Source: Flavobacteriales bacterium (GTDB taxonomy: Bacteria > Bacteroidota > Bacteroidia > Flavobacteriales > BACL11). Taken from it: DNA of 23,578 nt. Every line of letters starts with the position of its first letter. The first letter of the stretch is position 1. The notes beneath the pieces were generated by a model that was not told where the DNA came from, ran no database searches, and saw nothing but the letters and a program-made list of their open reading frames with translations. Location of the stretch: contig DUAL01000076.1 of the NCBI GenBank assembly GCA_012960835.1, forward strand, positions 1,225-24,802, read 5' to 3'. Shown here piece by piece: positions 22,496-23,578 of this stretch. Position numbers and translations under genes: made by a program.

Positions 22496-23003
22496 TCAAC
22501 TTTTTCCCAATGCTAGAAAACTCCTCAGTAAATAGCTTTATTCTATCTTTCAAATCATCATTTGATATGGTGTCGTCTTCAAAATCTTTTCCTGTTGCAT
22601 ACACAATTCTAGGCAGTTGTATCATGCGCCATTCATTCATGCAAATTTGTGTAAGGTGCATGGTGGAAAGGTAACTTCTTTCTCCGCCAGCTGCACATAT
22701 AATTCCAAAAAACTTCCCTTCTACGCCACCGCAACAGCCGTCTAAAATTATTTTCAAGCCGTCATTTACCGAATAACAATGCACGCCCATTGCAAAAATA
22801 ATATTGTCTGCTTCTGCTACTTTCTGGCTTAGTTCCTCCATGGATGGAGTAGGGCCTTTATAAAAGGGGAGTAGTTCCATTTCTCTGGCATCCACCAATT
22901 CTGTATTCACTCCTTTTTCTTGCAATAAGGAATGTATTGCTTTACAAAGAATAAAAGAACGGGATGTTTTTGATAAAGAAGAAGATATAATTAGTGTATT
23001 CAT
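22488..23003 (-). CDS. NAD(P)H-dependent FMN reductase-like flavodoxin-fold protein
   Basis: A 171-aa predicted flavoprotein of the NADPH-dependent FMN reductase type. MNTLIISSSLSKTSRSF is the phosphate-binding loop after the first strand. AEADNIIFAMGVHCYSVND and LKIILDGCCGG occupy the second flavin-binding loop, and GKFFGIICAAGGERS is the third strand. Members reduce flavins, quinones or azo compounds. Tandem Cys (GCCGG) in the flavin loop is unusual but not diagnostic. I use ATG 23001-23003; upstream in-frame Met codons fall inside the recQ reading frame and lack flavodoxin character. It begins 4 bp after the recQ stop, so the two are cotranscribed. Confidence 0.85.
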   Translation of the reverse strand: MNTLIISSSLSKTSRSFILCKAIHSLLQEKGVNTELVDAREMELLPFYKGPTPSMEELSQKVAEADNIIFAMGVHCYSVNDGLKIILDGCCGGVEGKFFGIICAAGGERSYLSTMHLTQICMNEWRMIQLPRIVYATGKDFEDDTISNDDLKDRIKLFTEEFSSIGKKLIS

Positions 23004-23007
23004 ATTT

Positions 23008-23578
23008 TTAGTTGCCCATGTGAGATATAAACTGAATGCGCGACATTCTGAGTTCCTCATCCGTGTATTCGTCTTCATCAAATTCTTCTCTTAATTCCTG
23101 AAAAGATGCTTCATCCGATTCGGCTAATACCTCATCAAGTTCCTCTATTTGGTAATCTTCCAATATTTCTTTGATAAGGTAAGACAGATTTATTTTTGTT
23201 CCAGAATCAACAATGGTTTCTATTTCCGTTAGCAAATCATCTACGGTAATTCCTTTTGCTGAGGCAATATCAGAGAGAGGTAATTTTTTATCAATATTTT
23301 GTATAATATAAATTTTGTTGCTCGATTTGTTCGCTAATGAGCGCACCACCATATCTGATGGTCTTTCAATCTCATTTTCTTCTACATATTTTGTAATAAT
23401 ATCAATGAAAGATTGGCCATATTTCATGGCTTTACCTTGCCCAACCCCCTGAATTTGTCCCATTTCCTCCATAGTAATTGGGTATTGGTTTGCCATATCG
23501 GTAAGGGATGGTTCCAAGAAAATAATAGGAGGGGGAAGTCCTTTTGCTTTTGCTATTTTCTTTCTGTGGTCTTTCAGT
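23008..23578 (-). CDS. recQ: ATP-dependent DNA helicase RecQ (C-terminal part; 5' end outside the window)
   Basis: The frame stays open to the window edge, encoding LKDHRKKIAKAKGLPPPIIF then LEPSLTDMANQYPITMEEMG, the HRDC domain (helicase and RNase D C-terminal) found at the end of RecQ. Residues QGVGQGKAMKYGQSF (helix-hairpin-helix-like) and NEIERPSDMVVRS, then VYIIQN-type sequence (IYIIQNIDKKLPL), match the extended C-terminus of Bacteroidota RecQ, which continues after HRDC for about 130 residues with an acidic tail. The helicase core, zinc site and winged helix lie upstream of the window on this strand. About 190 residues are visible. RecQ unwinds DNA in recombination and fork repair. Confidence 0.9.
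   Translation of the reverse strand, partial: LKDHRKKIAKAKGLPPPIIFLEPSLTDMANQYPITMEEMGQIQGVGQGKAMKYGQSFIDIITKYVEENEIERPSDMVVRSLANKSSNKIYIIQNIDKKLPLSDIASAKGITVDDLLTEIETIVDSGTKINLSYLIKEILEDYQIEELDEVLAESDEASFQELREEFDEDEYTDEELRMSRIQFISHMGN

Overview
The window is an AT-rich, tightly packed stretch of a Bacteroidota chromosome. It most resembles a gliding or gliding-derived lineage such as Flavobacteriia or Cytophagia. The evidence is the mutY-ssb-gldE-gldD cluster, the HU / 29-residue basic protein / RNase G block, primary-sigma promoters of the Bacteroidota type (TAnnTTTG), A-rich rather than Shine-Dalgarno leaders, and a COX15-type heme A synthase. I see no insertion sequence, prophage, CRISPR array, tRNA or rRNA. 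Both ends cut through genes: heme A synthase lacks its N-terminus and RecQ lacks all but its C-terminus.

Layout. 1-899: heme A synthase (+), overlapping the tail of gldD by 41 bp. 859-4262 (-): mutY, ssb, gldE, gldD, combining DNA repair and replication with type IX secretion/gliding accessory genes. 4406-6398 (+): HU-family protein, a 29-aa very basic small protein and RNase G. 6395-7678 (-): an MFS exporter, divergent from recX (7714, GTG start) and prfB (+). 9333-9674 (+): ArsC-like reductase. 9671-9814 (-): a 47-aa membrane peptide, divergent from fumC (+). 11268-15297 (-): feoA-feoB-sprT-like-manC, with an iron-type palindromic operator at the feoA promoter. A previously easy-to-miss 43-aa cysteine-containing lipoprotein lies just upstream (15350-15481). 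15559-17048 (+): MlaE/MlaF-type lipid ABC transporter. 17052-17690 (-): MBL-fold hydrolase. 17759-22495 (+): a 1059-aa exported protein, then a half-size TSUP permease and an M20 amidohydrolase. 22488-23578 (-): recQ (partial) and a flavodoxin-fold reductase.

Most genes are housekeeping. The items most worth a second look are: (i) the 1059-aa protein, read here as signal peptide + degenerate gluzincin-like domain (NEMMY in place of HExxH) + TolB-like propeller + Omp85-like barrel; (ii) the 43-aa CxC lipoprotein and the TTTAGA-N5-TCTAAA operator in front of feoAB; (iii) the 29-aa basic protein between HU and RNase G; (iv) four genes whose TAnnTTTG promoter box ends only 4-5 nt before the start codon, which predicts leaderless transcripts. 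All functional statements come from reading motifs and known family features; no database search was run.
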